A stretch of DNA of 64,000 bases, from contig NC_134310.1 in assembly GCF_949628215.1 (NCBI RefSeq), forward strand, positions 8,259,401 through 8,323,400, given 5' to 3'. Every line of letters begins with the position of its first letter. Within the stretch, counting starts at the first letter, position 1. Origin of the DNA: Phalacrocorax aristotelis. Its lineage: Eukaryota > Chordata > Aves > Suliformes > Phalacrocoracidae. This document shows, piece after piece, positions 51,732 through 61,294 of the stretch. The translations under genes were made by a program, and so were the position numbers. The notes beneath the pieces are model-generated. The model did no database searches, was not told the DNA's origin, and worked only from the letters and a program-made list of their open reading frames with translations.

Positions 51732-52327
51732 TGTCATGGTTCAGCCTCAGTTGGCAACTGAACACCACGCAGCCGCTCGCTCACTCCCCCCACCCCTGTG
51801 GGATGGGGGAGAAAACCAAAAGAGCAAAAGAACTTGTGGGTTGAGATAAGCACAGTTTAATAATTACAATAAAATAATTATTATAATAATGATTATAATC
51901 ATAATTAGAATAATGATAATATAAAATGGAAAAGGGGAAAAAAGGGGAAAAAACCACAGAAACACAAACAATACAGCCGCTCACCACCTGCTGACCGACG
52001 CTGACCGTCCCCACGCCGCAATTGCTGCCTCCCTCCCCCGGCCAGCCCCTCCCAGGTAACATACTGGGCATGACGTTACATGATATGGAATATCCCTTTG
52101 GCCAGTTTGAATCCGCTCTCTTAGCTGTGCCCCCTCCCCTCCCGGCTTCTTGTGCCCCTGGCAGAGCATGGGAAGCTAGAAATGTCCTTGACTAGTACAA
52201 GCACTGCCCAGCAACAGCCCAAACATCTGTGTGTTATCTCAACATTGTTTCCATGCTAAGTTCAAAGCACAGCACTATGCCAGCTACAGTGAAGAAATTT
52301 AACTCTATCTCAGCTAAAACCATGACA
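51732..52327 (-). repeat. 3' LTR of the endogenous retrovirus
   Basis: 596 bp, TGTCATGG...CCATGACA. It contains an AT-rich tract at about 51858-51928 that is longer than in the partner LTR. An ATTAAA on the sense strand (plus 51856-51861) is a candidate polyadenylation signal. It could also end SCAMP4 transcripts early, since it is in sense orientation. Confidence 0.93.
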
Positions 52328-52340
52328 GTATCCACCCCTT
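52328..52340 (-). promoter_or_regulatory. Polypurine-tract-like sequence
   Basis: Directly before the 3' LTR the sense strand reads AAGGGGTGGATAC. It sits where the plus-strand primer is expected but is interrupted by T. Confidence 0.5.
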
Positions 52341-52884
52341 ACTCCATATCATTTACACCATGCTCAGGTCCCATACTATCCAATAAAATTTCAATAATCC
52401 CTACCCACCCTCTCATCCTTTAACAGAATATACAGATTTCATTTATCATTCCCCTAGTCTATGAACCACCCCTGCAAAATGTCTGTGAGATGTCCATTGA
52501 GCTCAATTAGTCCAAAACTTTGGGTTTCATCTATTGTAACAGTCTTTCAGAGAGGTGCTGTGTGTGGCGTTGGATTGTTGCATACTGAAGTCTGTCCTTG
52601 TTCCATCACTACTGCACTGTTAGTCCTTGTTCTATCACTGCTGCACTTTGCTTGGTTAAATTGAAAGTTCTTTTTATTATTATGATTAATTTGGGAGATT
52701 CCCACCATGATACCATTGATATGGCATATAGCAACCATAGTAGTGACGACATACAACATTATATAGCAATTAACAGCATATTATTCAGTTCATTGGCTGT
52801 TTTCACCCAAAAAATCAAATCCCCTTGAAGCACACACCAAACACCTCCATCCTCCCGCATCACCCACCAAGCGCACCCAGGTCC
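52341..52884 (-). other. Post-integrase region of the retrovirus, no env
   Basis: About 545 bp between the integrase stop and the polypurine tract. No open frame has surface/transmembrane envelope features. The region is AT-rich and too short for env. Confidence 0.7.
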
Positions 52885-54684
52885 TCAAGCAAAAGCCATC
52901 CCACGAATGGGTTTGCCTTTGCCGGAGGCAGGAAGAACCCAGACTGTTTTGCCCAGCATACTTTTTGCGTGCACTACAGGGACTCTATCCCCTTCCACAG
53001 CATGTAGGATTTCTGACTGGGCAGGGCCAGCTCGCCTGGCAGATCCCCTCGTGTTGACTAACCAGGTGGCTTTTGCTAAATGTGTATCCCGGTGCTTGAA
53101 TGTCCCACCCCCCGTTGCTCTCAGTGTGGTTTTTAACAGTCCATTGTACCGTTCAATCTTCCCAGAGGCTGGTGCGTGATAGGGGATGTGATACACCCAC
53201 TCAGTGCCGTGCTCTTTGGCCCAGCTGTCTATGAGGCTATTTCGGAAATGAGTCCCGTTGTCTGACTCAATTCTCTCTGGGGTGCCATGTCGCCACAGGA
53301 CTTGTTTCTCAAGACCCAGGAGAGCGTTCCGGGCAGTGGCGTGGGGGACAGGATATGTTTCCAGCCAGCCAGTCGTTGTTTCTACCCTTGTAAGCACATG
53401 GCGCTTGCCTTGGCGGGTCTGTGGGAGTGTGATATAGTCAATTTGCCAGGCCTCCCCATATTTAGATTTCAGCCATCGTCCCCCATACCACAGAGGCTTT
53501 ACCCGCTTCGCTTGCTTGATTGCAGCCCATGTGTCACATTCGTGGATAACCTGTGCAATAATATCCATGGTCAAGTCCACCCCTCGATCACGAGCCCACC
53601 TGTATGTTGCATCTCTCCCTTGATGGCCTGAGGTGTCATGGGCCCACCGAGCTAGAAATAGTTCACCCTTATGCTGCCAGTCCAGATCCACCTCAGCCAC
53701 TTCAGTCTTGGCAGCCTGATCTACCTGCTGGTTGTTCCGATGTTCTTCAGTGGCCCGACTCTTGGGGACGTGAGCATCCACATGACGTACCTTTACAACC
53801 AGGTTCTCTACCCGGGCAGCAATATCTTGCCACAGTGCGGCAGCCCAGATGGGTTTGCCTCTGCACTGCCAGTTGCTTTGCTTCCACTGCTGCAGCCAGC
53901 CCCACAGGGCATTTGCCACCACCCAGGAGTCAGTATAGAGATAGAGCACTGGCCACTTTTCCCGTTCAGCAATGTCTAAGGCCAGCTGGATGGCCTTTAC
54001 CTCTGCAAACTGGCTCGATTCACCTTCTCCTTCAGCAGTTTCTGCGACTTGTCGTGTAGGACTCCATACAGCAGCCTTCCATCTCCGGTGCTTTCCCACA
54101 AGGCGACAGGACCCATCAGTGAACAGGGCGTATTGCTTCTCATCTTCTGGCAGTTTGTTATACAGTGGGGCTTCTTCAGCACGTGTCACCTCCTCTTCTG
54201 GTGATAATCCAAAATCTTTGCCTTCTGGCCAGTCCATAATCACTTCCAAGATTCCTGGGCGACTGGGGTTTCCTACTCGAGCCCGCTGGTTGATCAGTGC
54301 AACCCATTTACTCCACGTAGCATCAGTTGCATGGTGTGTAGAGGGGATGTTTCCTTTGAACATCCAGCCCAGCACTGGCAGTCGGGGTGCCAGGAGCAAC
54401 TGTGCCTCAGTACCAACCACTTCTGAAGCAGCTCGAACCCCTTCATATGCTGCCAATATCTCTTCTTCAGTTGGAGTATAGCGGGCTTCAGACCCTCTGT
54501 ATCCCCGACTCCAAAACCCTAGGGGTCAACCTCGGGTCTCCCCATGTGCTTTCTGCCAGAGGCTCCAGGTAGGGCCATTCTCCCCGGCTGCGGTGTAGAG
54601 CACATTTTTTACATCTTGTCCTGCCCGGACTGGCCCAAGAGCTACTGCATGAACTATCTCCTGTTTAATCTGTTCAAAGGCTTG
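52885..54684 (-). pseudogene. Retroviral RNase H and integrase (decayed)
   Basis: C-terminal pol, in frame with RT. One TGA (54528-54526) interrupts the connection region; from 54456 it is open for 523 codons. In that part, RNase H shows acidic residues at about D114 (FTDGS), E152 (AEVKAIQ), D176 (YTDSW) and D246. Integrase begins with the zinc-binding region: H273, H278 and C307 are present, but position 310, where the second Cys is expected, is Trp (CDTW). The catalytic triad is intact in order: D340 (QIDYI), D399 (SDNGTHF) and E435 (GKIERYNG), with exactly 35 residues between the last two (DD35E). The HAPASGKIERYNGLLK block is ERVL-like. The protein ends at 52885. Confidence 0.9.
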
Positions 54685-54687
54685 TCA

Positions 54688-55437
54688 TTGCTCAGGGCCC
54701 CATTTGAAATCATTCTTCTTCCGGGTCACTTGATAGAGAGGGCTTACGATCAGACTGTAATTGGGAATATGCATTCTCCAAAAACCCACGATGCCCAAGA
54801 AAGCTTGTGTTTCCTTTTTGCTAGTTGGTGGAGACATGGCTGCTATTTTGTTGATCACATCCATTGGGATCTGACGACGACCATCTTGCCATTTGATTCC
54901 TAAGAACTGGATCTCTTGCGCGGGTCCCTTCACCTTACTTTGTTTTATGGCAAAACCAGCCTTCAGAAGGATTTGGACTATTTTCTCTCCTTTCTCAAAA
55001 ACTTCTTCCGCTGTGTTGCCCCACACGATGATGTCATCAATGTATTGAAGGTGTTCGGGAGCTTCTCCCTGTTCCAGTACAGTCTGAATCAGTCCATGGC
55101 AAATGGTAGGACTGTGTTTCCACCCCTGGGGCAGTCGATTCCAGGTGTACTGGACGCCCCTCCATGTGAAAGCAAACTGTGGCCTGCACTCTGCTGCCAG
55201 AGGGACTGAGAAGAATGCATTAGCGATATCAATTGTGGCATACCGCTTGGCTGCCTTGGACTCCAGTTCGTATTGAAGTTCTAGCATGTCTGGCACAGCA
55301 GCACTCAACGGTGCAGTGACTTCATTCGGGCCACGATAGTCTACTGTTAGCCTCCACTCTCCATTAGACTTCCGGACTGGCCATATGGGACTGTTAAAGG
55401 GCGAGTGGGTCTTACTGATGACTCCTTGGCTCTCCAG
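54688..55437 (-). pseudogene. Retroviral reverse transcriptase (decayed)
   Basis: It lies between in-frame TGA codons at 55440-55438 and 54687-54685 and is open across 250 codons. RT motifs in order: an N-terminal WPVRKSNGEWRLTVDYRG block, motif A with catalytic Asp (YATIDIANAFFS), motif B (LPQGWKHSPTICHG), motif C YIDD (LQYIDDIIVWG) and the thumb-proximal FLGIKW block. All catalytic aspartates are present. It is in the same frame as protease upstream and RNase H downstream, so pol was one polyprotein. Confidence 0.92.
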
Positions 55438-55977
55438 TCAATGAATGAGCCCATGGATGGGGATCAGAGAGTCTCTGTTGGTGCGATATTGCCGCTGGTG
55501 CACTGTTGTGGTGGTGATTGGCACCTGTTGTTCTTTGACCCTCTGCAACCCCACCACAGAAGGGTCCTTTGAGAGACCGGGCAAGGTAGACAGCTGTTCA
55601 GTTTCCTCCGTCTCCAAGGCAGCTACACCAAAAGCCCACCTGTACCCTTTTGGGTCCTTGAAATACCCTCTCCTGAGGCAGTCTATGCCAAGGATGCACG
55701 GAGCCTCTGGGCCAGTCACAATGGGGTGCTTTTGCCACTCATTCCCGGTTAGGCTCACTTCGGCCTCCAATACAGTTAGCTCTTGGGATCCCCCTGTCAC
55801 TCCAGCAATGCTGATGGGTTCTGCCCCTATATAGTTTGATGGCATTAAGGTGCACTGTGCACTGGTGTCCACTAAAGCTTTATACTCCTGTGGGTCGGAT
55901 GTGCCAGGCCATCGGATCCACACAGTCCAGTAAGCCCGGTTATCCCTTTCCTCCACCCGGCTGGAGGCAGGGCCCCT
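55438..55977 (-). pseudogene. Retroviral aspartic protease (decayed)
   Basis: It begins after an in-frame TAG (55980-55978) that separates it from gag and ends at TGA 55440-55438. The active-site block reads ALVDTSAQCTLMP: the usual DTG triad is DTS here (codon AGT at 55863-55861, one transition from GGT). The C-terminal ILGIDCL block of retroviral proteases is present, followed by a linker into RT. There is no frameshift relative to gag or RT. The substitution would be expected to weaken or abolish activity. Confidence 0.85.
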
Positions 55978-56019
55978 CTAGTCCTGATCATAGTGTTCAT
56001 CACTCACTTCCTGTAAATA

Positions 56020-57420
56020 TTAATCACAAGTGTGTATATTAAAATCAGAGAGGAACTCAGTGCTTCTGCTCCTCTGTCTGAGGAATTGCTTACTGGAAAC
56101 TGGAGCAGCAGCTCTCCTGGAGTAACTCCCCTGAGCGATTGTTCTCCCTTGCAGCTCACGTACCCGTGCCTCTAGGGTCAAGGTAGGTTTTCCATCCCAC
56201 CTCCTCATGTCCTCTCCGTGGTCACGCAGGTAGAACCATAGGGTGGCCCGTCATGTGTATCCCTTCTCTTGAGCAAAGGGACCCTTACTCCTAATGGCTG
56301 AGATACTGGTCTGTACTGGTGGGGAGCAGGACAGATCTTCTTTGAGTTGCTGGACCTCTTGGGATAGTTTCTCCACAGCAGAGACGAGCGAGGAAGAGAG
56401 ATTTGTGTCGTAATCCCGGAGTCTATCTATCACCTCCACCACCGTTGGTGTCTCATCATCTTTCCAGGACATCACTGCCAATGAGTTTGCATGCGAAGAT
56501 GGTGCGCTCCGTACAAACTTCTGCCACATGGGTCATGTGCACTCGGCTTCATCTGGATCTTTGGATGACTGTTGATCAACCAGGTCACCATAAATCACCT
56601 CAAGCACAGCTAATTCCCTTAGATACTGGATGCCTTTCTCCATAGTTGTCCATTTTCCTCGGCGAAATACAGTATCTTCTTTGAAGGGGTACTTTTATTT
56701 CAAACCTGACAGGCATCGCCTCCAGAGGCTGAGGGCTTGTGTTCCTTTTCCAATTGCTTTATCAATGCCCCCTTCCCTAGAGAGGGATCCCAATTGTTTG
56801 GCTTCCTTCCCCTCTAATTCCAGGCTACTGGCCCCATTATCCCAGCATCGGAGCAACCAGGTGACAATGTGCTCACCTGAACAACAGCCAAAATCTTTCT
56901 GTATATCCCGCAACTCACTCAAGGATAGGGATTGGGTAGTTTCCGTTTCTTGTACACATTCTTCTTCTTCCTCCTCTTCTTGTGATGGCCCTGGTTCTTC
57001 ATAATCTCTTTCTAAACGAGTTGACTTTCTCTTCCAAGATTTCTTCTTGAGTATAGGGGCAACTGATACTAGCACGGGTTGGTCCTCTGGTTTAGCTGCA
57101 ATGCTTGGCACTGGGGTTGGAGCAGCTGCAGTATCTGTCGTGAGGGTTTGAGTGGCCGCAGTGCTTGTTGCTTTCCTTGTCTTTTTAGATCCAGAGACCT
57201 TCTCTTCCCCTTGGGGGTACTGAATAGTGTTAAATAAGGCTTGATAGGCATAAGCCAGACCCCAGCACATGGCAGTGATTGGTATCTCTCTGGAATTGCC
57301 AGGGTGACAACATACTTCCTCCAAATGTTCTACTAATTTTTCAGGATTCTGCACTTGTTCAGGGGTGAAGTCCCACATCACGGGGGGTGCCCACACTATC
57401 CCACATACCTTGCCACACAT
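56020..57420 (-). pseudogene. Retroviral gag (decayed)
   Basis: ATG at 57420. The first 241 codons are open: an N-terminal region (FTPEQVQNPEKLVEHLEE), a Thr/Pro/Ala-rich and acidic linker (EPGPSQEEEEEEE), and a capsid-like part (LRDIQKDF, GEHIVTWLLRCWDNGA). The same frame continues with stops TAA 56697-56695, TGA 56535-56533, TGA 56253-56251 and TAA 56022-56020. A coiled-coil-like stretch (SAVEKLSQEVQQLKEDL) lies near 56340. No CCHC zinc knuckle is seen. The whole gag keeps one frame, shared with pol. The N-terminus overlaps the leader ORF by 62 nt. Confidence 0.75.
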
Positions 57421-57844
57421 AGCTATCGAGCCTTGGGACAGATCTCTGGATTATAGTCTTAAATTGCTTATTAACCTTAGACAGATCTGATACCACCTGC
57501 CAAAGCAATATCAACAGATGTATCTTAACTACCCAAGGATGTTCAAGATACTGAAAAGTTGTTGTAATGAAGGAGGAGACATTATAGAAGATGGCAGCTA
57601 AGGTGCCATTCTGTATTTCCTCCATAAAAAACTTCTCAGAGGAGGAGGTATAATTGCTAATTGCCTCCATGAGGTGGTAGCTGAAGTACAGTAACGGCTT
57701 CCATGCAAGACCTAAATAACCGATAACGGTCAAAGCCAGTGTTTTAATAACAAATCTCCTAGGCAAAACATCCCCAATCACTGCAGAGCACAGCAAACTA
57801 CAAAAACCAACAGCAATTTTTAACATGTACTTTACAGTCAGCAT
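57359..57844 (-). CDS. Hydrophobic leader ORF of the retrovirus, unknown function
   Basis: 161 codons from ATG at 57844 to the stop at 57359, in a frame different from gag, with the ATG 81 nt after the primer site. The frame is open back to 57904. I do not recognise the protein. Visible features: hydrophobic segments at about 1-27 (MLTVKYMLKIAVGFC...), 32-56 (FVIKTLALTVIGYLGLAW) and 105-119 (VVKIHLLILLWQVV). Three N-glycosylation sequons, N64 (NYT), N79 (NGT) and N88 (NVS), cluster in the hydrophilic loop between the second and third. A basic stretch (VNKQFKTIIQR) follows. It overlaps the gag start by 62 nt. It could be a separate membrane protein, or a Gag N-terminal extension cut off by a frameshift. 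It is uninterrupted, unlike gag and pol. Confidence 0.6.
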   Translation of the reverse strand: MLTVKYMLKIAVGFCSLLCSAVIGDVLPRRFVIKTLALTVIGYLGLAWKPLLYFSYHLMEAISNYTSSSEKFFMEEIQNGTLAAIFYNVSSFITTTFQYLEHPWVVKIHLLILLWQVVSDLSKVNKQFKTIIQRSVPRLDSYVWQGMWDSVGTPRDVGLHP

Positions 57845-57925
57845 GGTAAAGACTGGACAAACTAATATTGAGAGCAGATAAATCAATGCTGTGACCAGAA
57901 ACTGTTATTATCTCAAACCCTTCGT

Positions 57926-57943
57926 GCCCCACGTTGGGCGCCA
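57926..57943 (-). promoter_or_regulatory. Primer binding site, tRNA-Lys type
   Basis: The sense strand reads TGGCGCCCAACGTGGGGC, 8 nt after the 5' LTR. This 18-mer equals the primer site used with tRNA-Lys1,2 by several betaretroviruses and lentiviruses (established knowledge). Confidence 0.88.
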
Positions 57944-57951
57944 AAATGGAC

Positions 57952-58517
57952 TGTCATGGTTCAGCCTCAGCTGGCAACTGAACACCACGCAGCCACTCGC
58001 TCACCCCCCCCCACCCCTGTGGGATGGGGAAGAGAATCGGACGAGCAAAAGAACTTGTGGGTTGAGATAAGCACAGTTTAATGATTACAATGAAATTGTA
58101 ATTATGATAGTAATGACAATAATTATAATAAAATGGAAAAGGAAAAAAGAAAAAAACACAGAAACACAAACGATACAGCTGCTCACCATCCGCCGACCGT
58201 CCCCAAGCCGCGATTGCTGCCTCCCTCCCCCGGCCAGCCCCTCCCAGTTAACATACTGGGCATGACGTTACATGCTAGGGAGTATCCCTTTGGCCAGTTT
58301 GAATCCACTCTCTTAGCTGTGCCCCCTCCCCTCCCGGCTTCCTGTGCACCCAGCAAAGCATGGGAAGCTAGAAGAGTCCTTGACTAGTACAAGCACTACC
58401 CAGCAACAGCCAAAACATCTGTGTTATCTCAACATTGTTTTCATGCTAAGTCCAAAGCCCAGCACTATGCCAGCTAGAGTGAAGAAAATTAACTCTATCC
58501 CAGCTAAAACCATGACA
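57952..58517 (-). repeat. 5' LTR of the endogenous retrovirus
   Basis: 566 bp, TGTCATGG...CCATGACA. It is 30 bp shorter than the 3' LTR, mainly in the AT-rich tract, with a further 10-bp gap beside the CTGACCGTCC block. Over about 350 aligned bases at one end I count about 27 substitutions. An ATTAAA lies on the sense strand (plus 58077-58082). Confidence 0.93.
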
Positions 58518-61137
58518 ACAGGGAAATGCAGAAGCACACTTTTGCATCTTTGCAGGCTCCACATCTCTGGGATGTACAGGTTCAGAGGGTCCTGAATATG
58601 TGAGGCCCTTTAATTCATGCAGGTTTAACAGGCAGCATGAACATGATCCCAAACAAGAAGGCCGACCCCGTATGTTCATGGTCTCTCTGTCATGGGTTCA
58701 CTGGGGCACAGCACTGTTTTGCCCAACTTTTGGCTGTGCCACAGAACTGCAGCACAATATCTTCATCCCATTAAACCAGCTACGTCAATGAGCCAGCCTT
58801 TCACTGTAAGCCCAGGCACAACTACAACTCCCCAGACTATCATTTTTAATGATACAAATGATTCCCATTCTGAGTTCCTGAGAGAGGGCCCATGATTTAC
58901 AGAAGAGATTTACAAAAAAAACCACTTCAGTTGCTTATGAAGCATCTTGGTGCAAGGGGGAGTTTACAAAACAGCTCTAGCCACTCCCAGCTCCTGCTCA
59001 AACCCTGAAAAGTGATTAAAATAATAAACATTAAAATATTATTTTAATGTTTATTAGTATTCTAGCCCCTAATGCCTAAAGAGGAGATGAGGGAGGCAGG
59101 ACCCCAGGCTCTGGAGGGGTCAATGCTGTGGACCCTGACTAGCCTGAGACAAGTAGAAAAGCCTCCAGCCAGACCTCTGCTGCCCTGAGCTGCGTGCATT
59201 GGTGTGGTTGTCTGTCATCTTTCAAAAGATGGCCACAGAGATGCTGTGAAAGAAATTTGCCATCCTGGAGGATCCTCATGATCCCACCCTTCAAATATCA
59301 CCTCAGAATACGGCAATGTGAAAGAAATACTTTAAACGTGGACTGTTCACGGCAGTGCCTATCATAATCCAATTAACAAGGATTAGGCTCAAAGCTGAGC
59401 TTTCAGACTCTTGCAACTATGATTTGAAAGGGTTGGAGGAATCTTCGTTTGAAAGGATCTGTGGGAATTAGTGAGGATACATGGAAAAGGTGATTTCTGA
59501 TCCAGCTTTCTGGTGCAGATTTGCAACAGCTTTGCCCTAGCAAAGCTCTGCAGGTAATTTAATTTTGGATGCAGATGTATGATGAAGGTTTTACAAAAGC
59601 ATCTTCGCAGTACATGATGCCAATATTGAAGGGTTGCCTCTTCCCAGAACAAGCAGAGTAAGTGGGTCTGACCTCGCTTCCTTGAATCACGACTAGCTGT
59701 GATCCCACAAGAAACACTGCTGCCCCACTGCAGTGTTCTTCAAGCCTCTTCTGCAACTGATGTCAAAGTCAACGATCTCTGGGCTTGCCAGTCTGTCCCT
59801 AGGGCTTATTCTTTTTTTAACTGTAGAAGTCTCTACACAGGGTAACCTCAGGGCCCTTTCAGTACTCAGTTGCATAAACACATACAAACAACATTAATGA
59901 AATAATTAGAAACGGTCCTTGTGAAGCCCAGAGGAGGTCAGCAGGGAGAAGTAATTTTTCCCAGACTTCAGAATGGAAATTGTTCTTTGAACAGAGCTCT
60001 AGCCAGCACTCACTGGCCCTCAGGCTTCTCAACTAGGGATGGAGACAAAACCCCAGTCCCAGAGGGCAAGAGTTCAGAGCTAGTATTTTCACATCTTTTA
60101 ACTTTCAGACAAATCCAACCCAGTGGCCTTCTGCTTCCATCAGAAGTAAGCCTCCCCTGTACTCCATGATGTAGTCACTGATGTTAAGCACCACAAGTGC
60201 ATTAACTGCCCAGTGTTGTTAGTACAAAGCATAAATTCAGAAGAGTGTTTAAACAACTAATTTAGCATGTGCTAAATAGATAGGAATGGGAGTTGGCAGG
60301 TGGGGTCCTATCAGCTGCTTTTGCTGTTATCTAAACCATCTTGTCACAGAATCCAGTGAATCAAAATCCAGAGTTATTCTGGTAATGGGGAACCAGAAAG
60401 AGCTTCAACCTTGAGTGTCCAAATCCCTGACTGGTGTGTGGGGTCTGCTGGTGACCTGCGGTGGGACACAGGGCAGGTCCCTCCCCTCCTCTGCACCTCC
60501 TCTCCCTGCGTCAGGCTGGCAAATGCTCAGGACCTTCACGGCTCCGACAAGCATTATGCATTAATGTCTGAATAATGCCTCGTGATCCACAGCAAGCATG
60601 AGCAAATGCAAATGATCATTAATTAAAGTGAAAAATGTAGGATGGCTTTAAATATTTGTGGAGTTTCAGAAGGACTCGCTCCAGGGAACTGCTTTTATCT
60701 AAAAAGCAAAGCAGCCAAGCCCTCAAGTATCTGGAGACAAAAACCAGAAGATTTCTCAAAAACCGATAACTTAATGGTCTTCCATCAAAACAAGCCTCAA
60801 TGAAGCGTCACCAAATTAGTATCTATCTTAATGCTATACTGATACAAGGGTGCTTCTAAGCTTGACATACTTAAGCAAAATATGAATTTCATCCTCATGG
60901 AAATGGAAACTACTCGCTGCTGCTCACCTCCAACCCTAGGCAGGTGACCCTCGGTCCTACATCTAGTATTTAGAAGTAGCCACATTCTTTTTCACTTCAA
61001 AAGTAAACAAGACATTCAGACATCAAGTCCTTAATCTTTTTCCCAGAGAGAGAGATCTCTAGAGGAGCACTCCCCAGTAACAACACATCTGTCTCCCAAA
61101 GGAAACAAACAAAACCGCCTCACGGGCTTCTACTTAC
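58518..61137 (-). other. SCAMP4: SCAMP4 intron, right of the retrovirus
   Basis: 2.6 kb of mostly unique intronic DNA. A weak forward MIR-like stretch is at about 60425-60525. A perfect 12-bp inverted repeat (ATTAAAATATTATTTTAATG) lies near 59030-59050. No exon is seen. Confidence 0.6.
60425..60525 (+). mobile_element. Possible MIR-like relic
   Basis: GTGACCTGCGGTGGGACACA, then GGGCAGGTCCCTCCCCTCCT and CTGCACCTCCTCTCCCTG, follow the order of a forward MIR (GTGACCTTGGGCAAGTCACTT, CCTCTCTGTGCCTC). Weak. Confidence 0.35.
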
Positions 61138-61294
61138 CGAAAGGCTTTGTACGCAGGTCGGAACCAGCAGACGTAGCTGCAGGGACTGAAGAGGATAAGC
61201 CAGAGGATGGCCAAACCAAAATTGACGCCATAGCCTCCCCCAATCCACCACGCCAGGCATGCAATTATATTCACCACTAGCGTGATGCAGTAAA
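61138..61294 (-). CDS. SCAMP4: SCAMP4 exon encoding TM1-TM2 and the conserved cytosolic peptide
   Basis: SCAMPs are four-span membrane proteins of recycling and secretory vesicles. SCAMP4 belongs to the short forms without N-terminal NPF repeats (family knowledge). This 157-bp exon starts with two bases of a split codon, then [20 protein letters not shown] (TM1), [19 protein letters not shown] (TM2) and [21 protein letters not shown] is the family's most conserved cytosolic peptide, implicated in membrane fusion. WWIGGG and [10 protein letters not shown] point to SCAMP4/5, and the C-terminal tail decides for SCAMP4. Borders: TTTACAG|TTTACTGC and CTTTCG|GTAAGT, exit phase 2, joining in frame to 51168. 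Upstream exons with the start codon lie beyond base 64000; I found none in 61295-64000. Confidence 0.96.

Larger units (their letters stand above)
51732..58517 (-). mobile_element. Full-length endogenous retrovirus, avian ERVL-like, env-less
   Basis: 6786 bp bounded by two LTRs with TGTCATGG...CCATGACA termini. Order on the minus strand: 5' LTR, tRNA-Lys-type primer site, hydrophobic leader ORF, gag, protease, RT, RNase H, integrase, polypurine tract, 3' LTR. There is no env and no obvious dUTPase. The integrase and the lack of env resemble class III (ERVL) elements; the primer site is of the Lys1,2 type more often seen in betaretroviruses. LTRs differ at about 8% of hand-aligned positions, so the insertion is old. 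No perfect target-site duplication: flanks are TCCGGG and ACAGGG (4 of 6 match). It lies in a SCAMP4 intron in sense orientation. Multiple stops make it non-functional. Confidence 0.92.

Noticed and set aside
52341..52884. Possible env gene
   Set aside because: Too short, no signal peptide, fusion peptide or membrane anchor, no long frame.
53604..54481. Plus-strand open frames of 151 and 169 codons
   Set aside because: Antisense shadows of the retroviral RNase H-integrase region.
51726..58523. Target-site duplication of the retrovirus
   Set aside because: TCCGGG and ACAGGG agree at 4 of 6 positions only; not reported as a feature. CpG decay could explain one mismatch.
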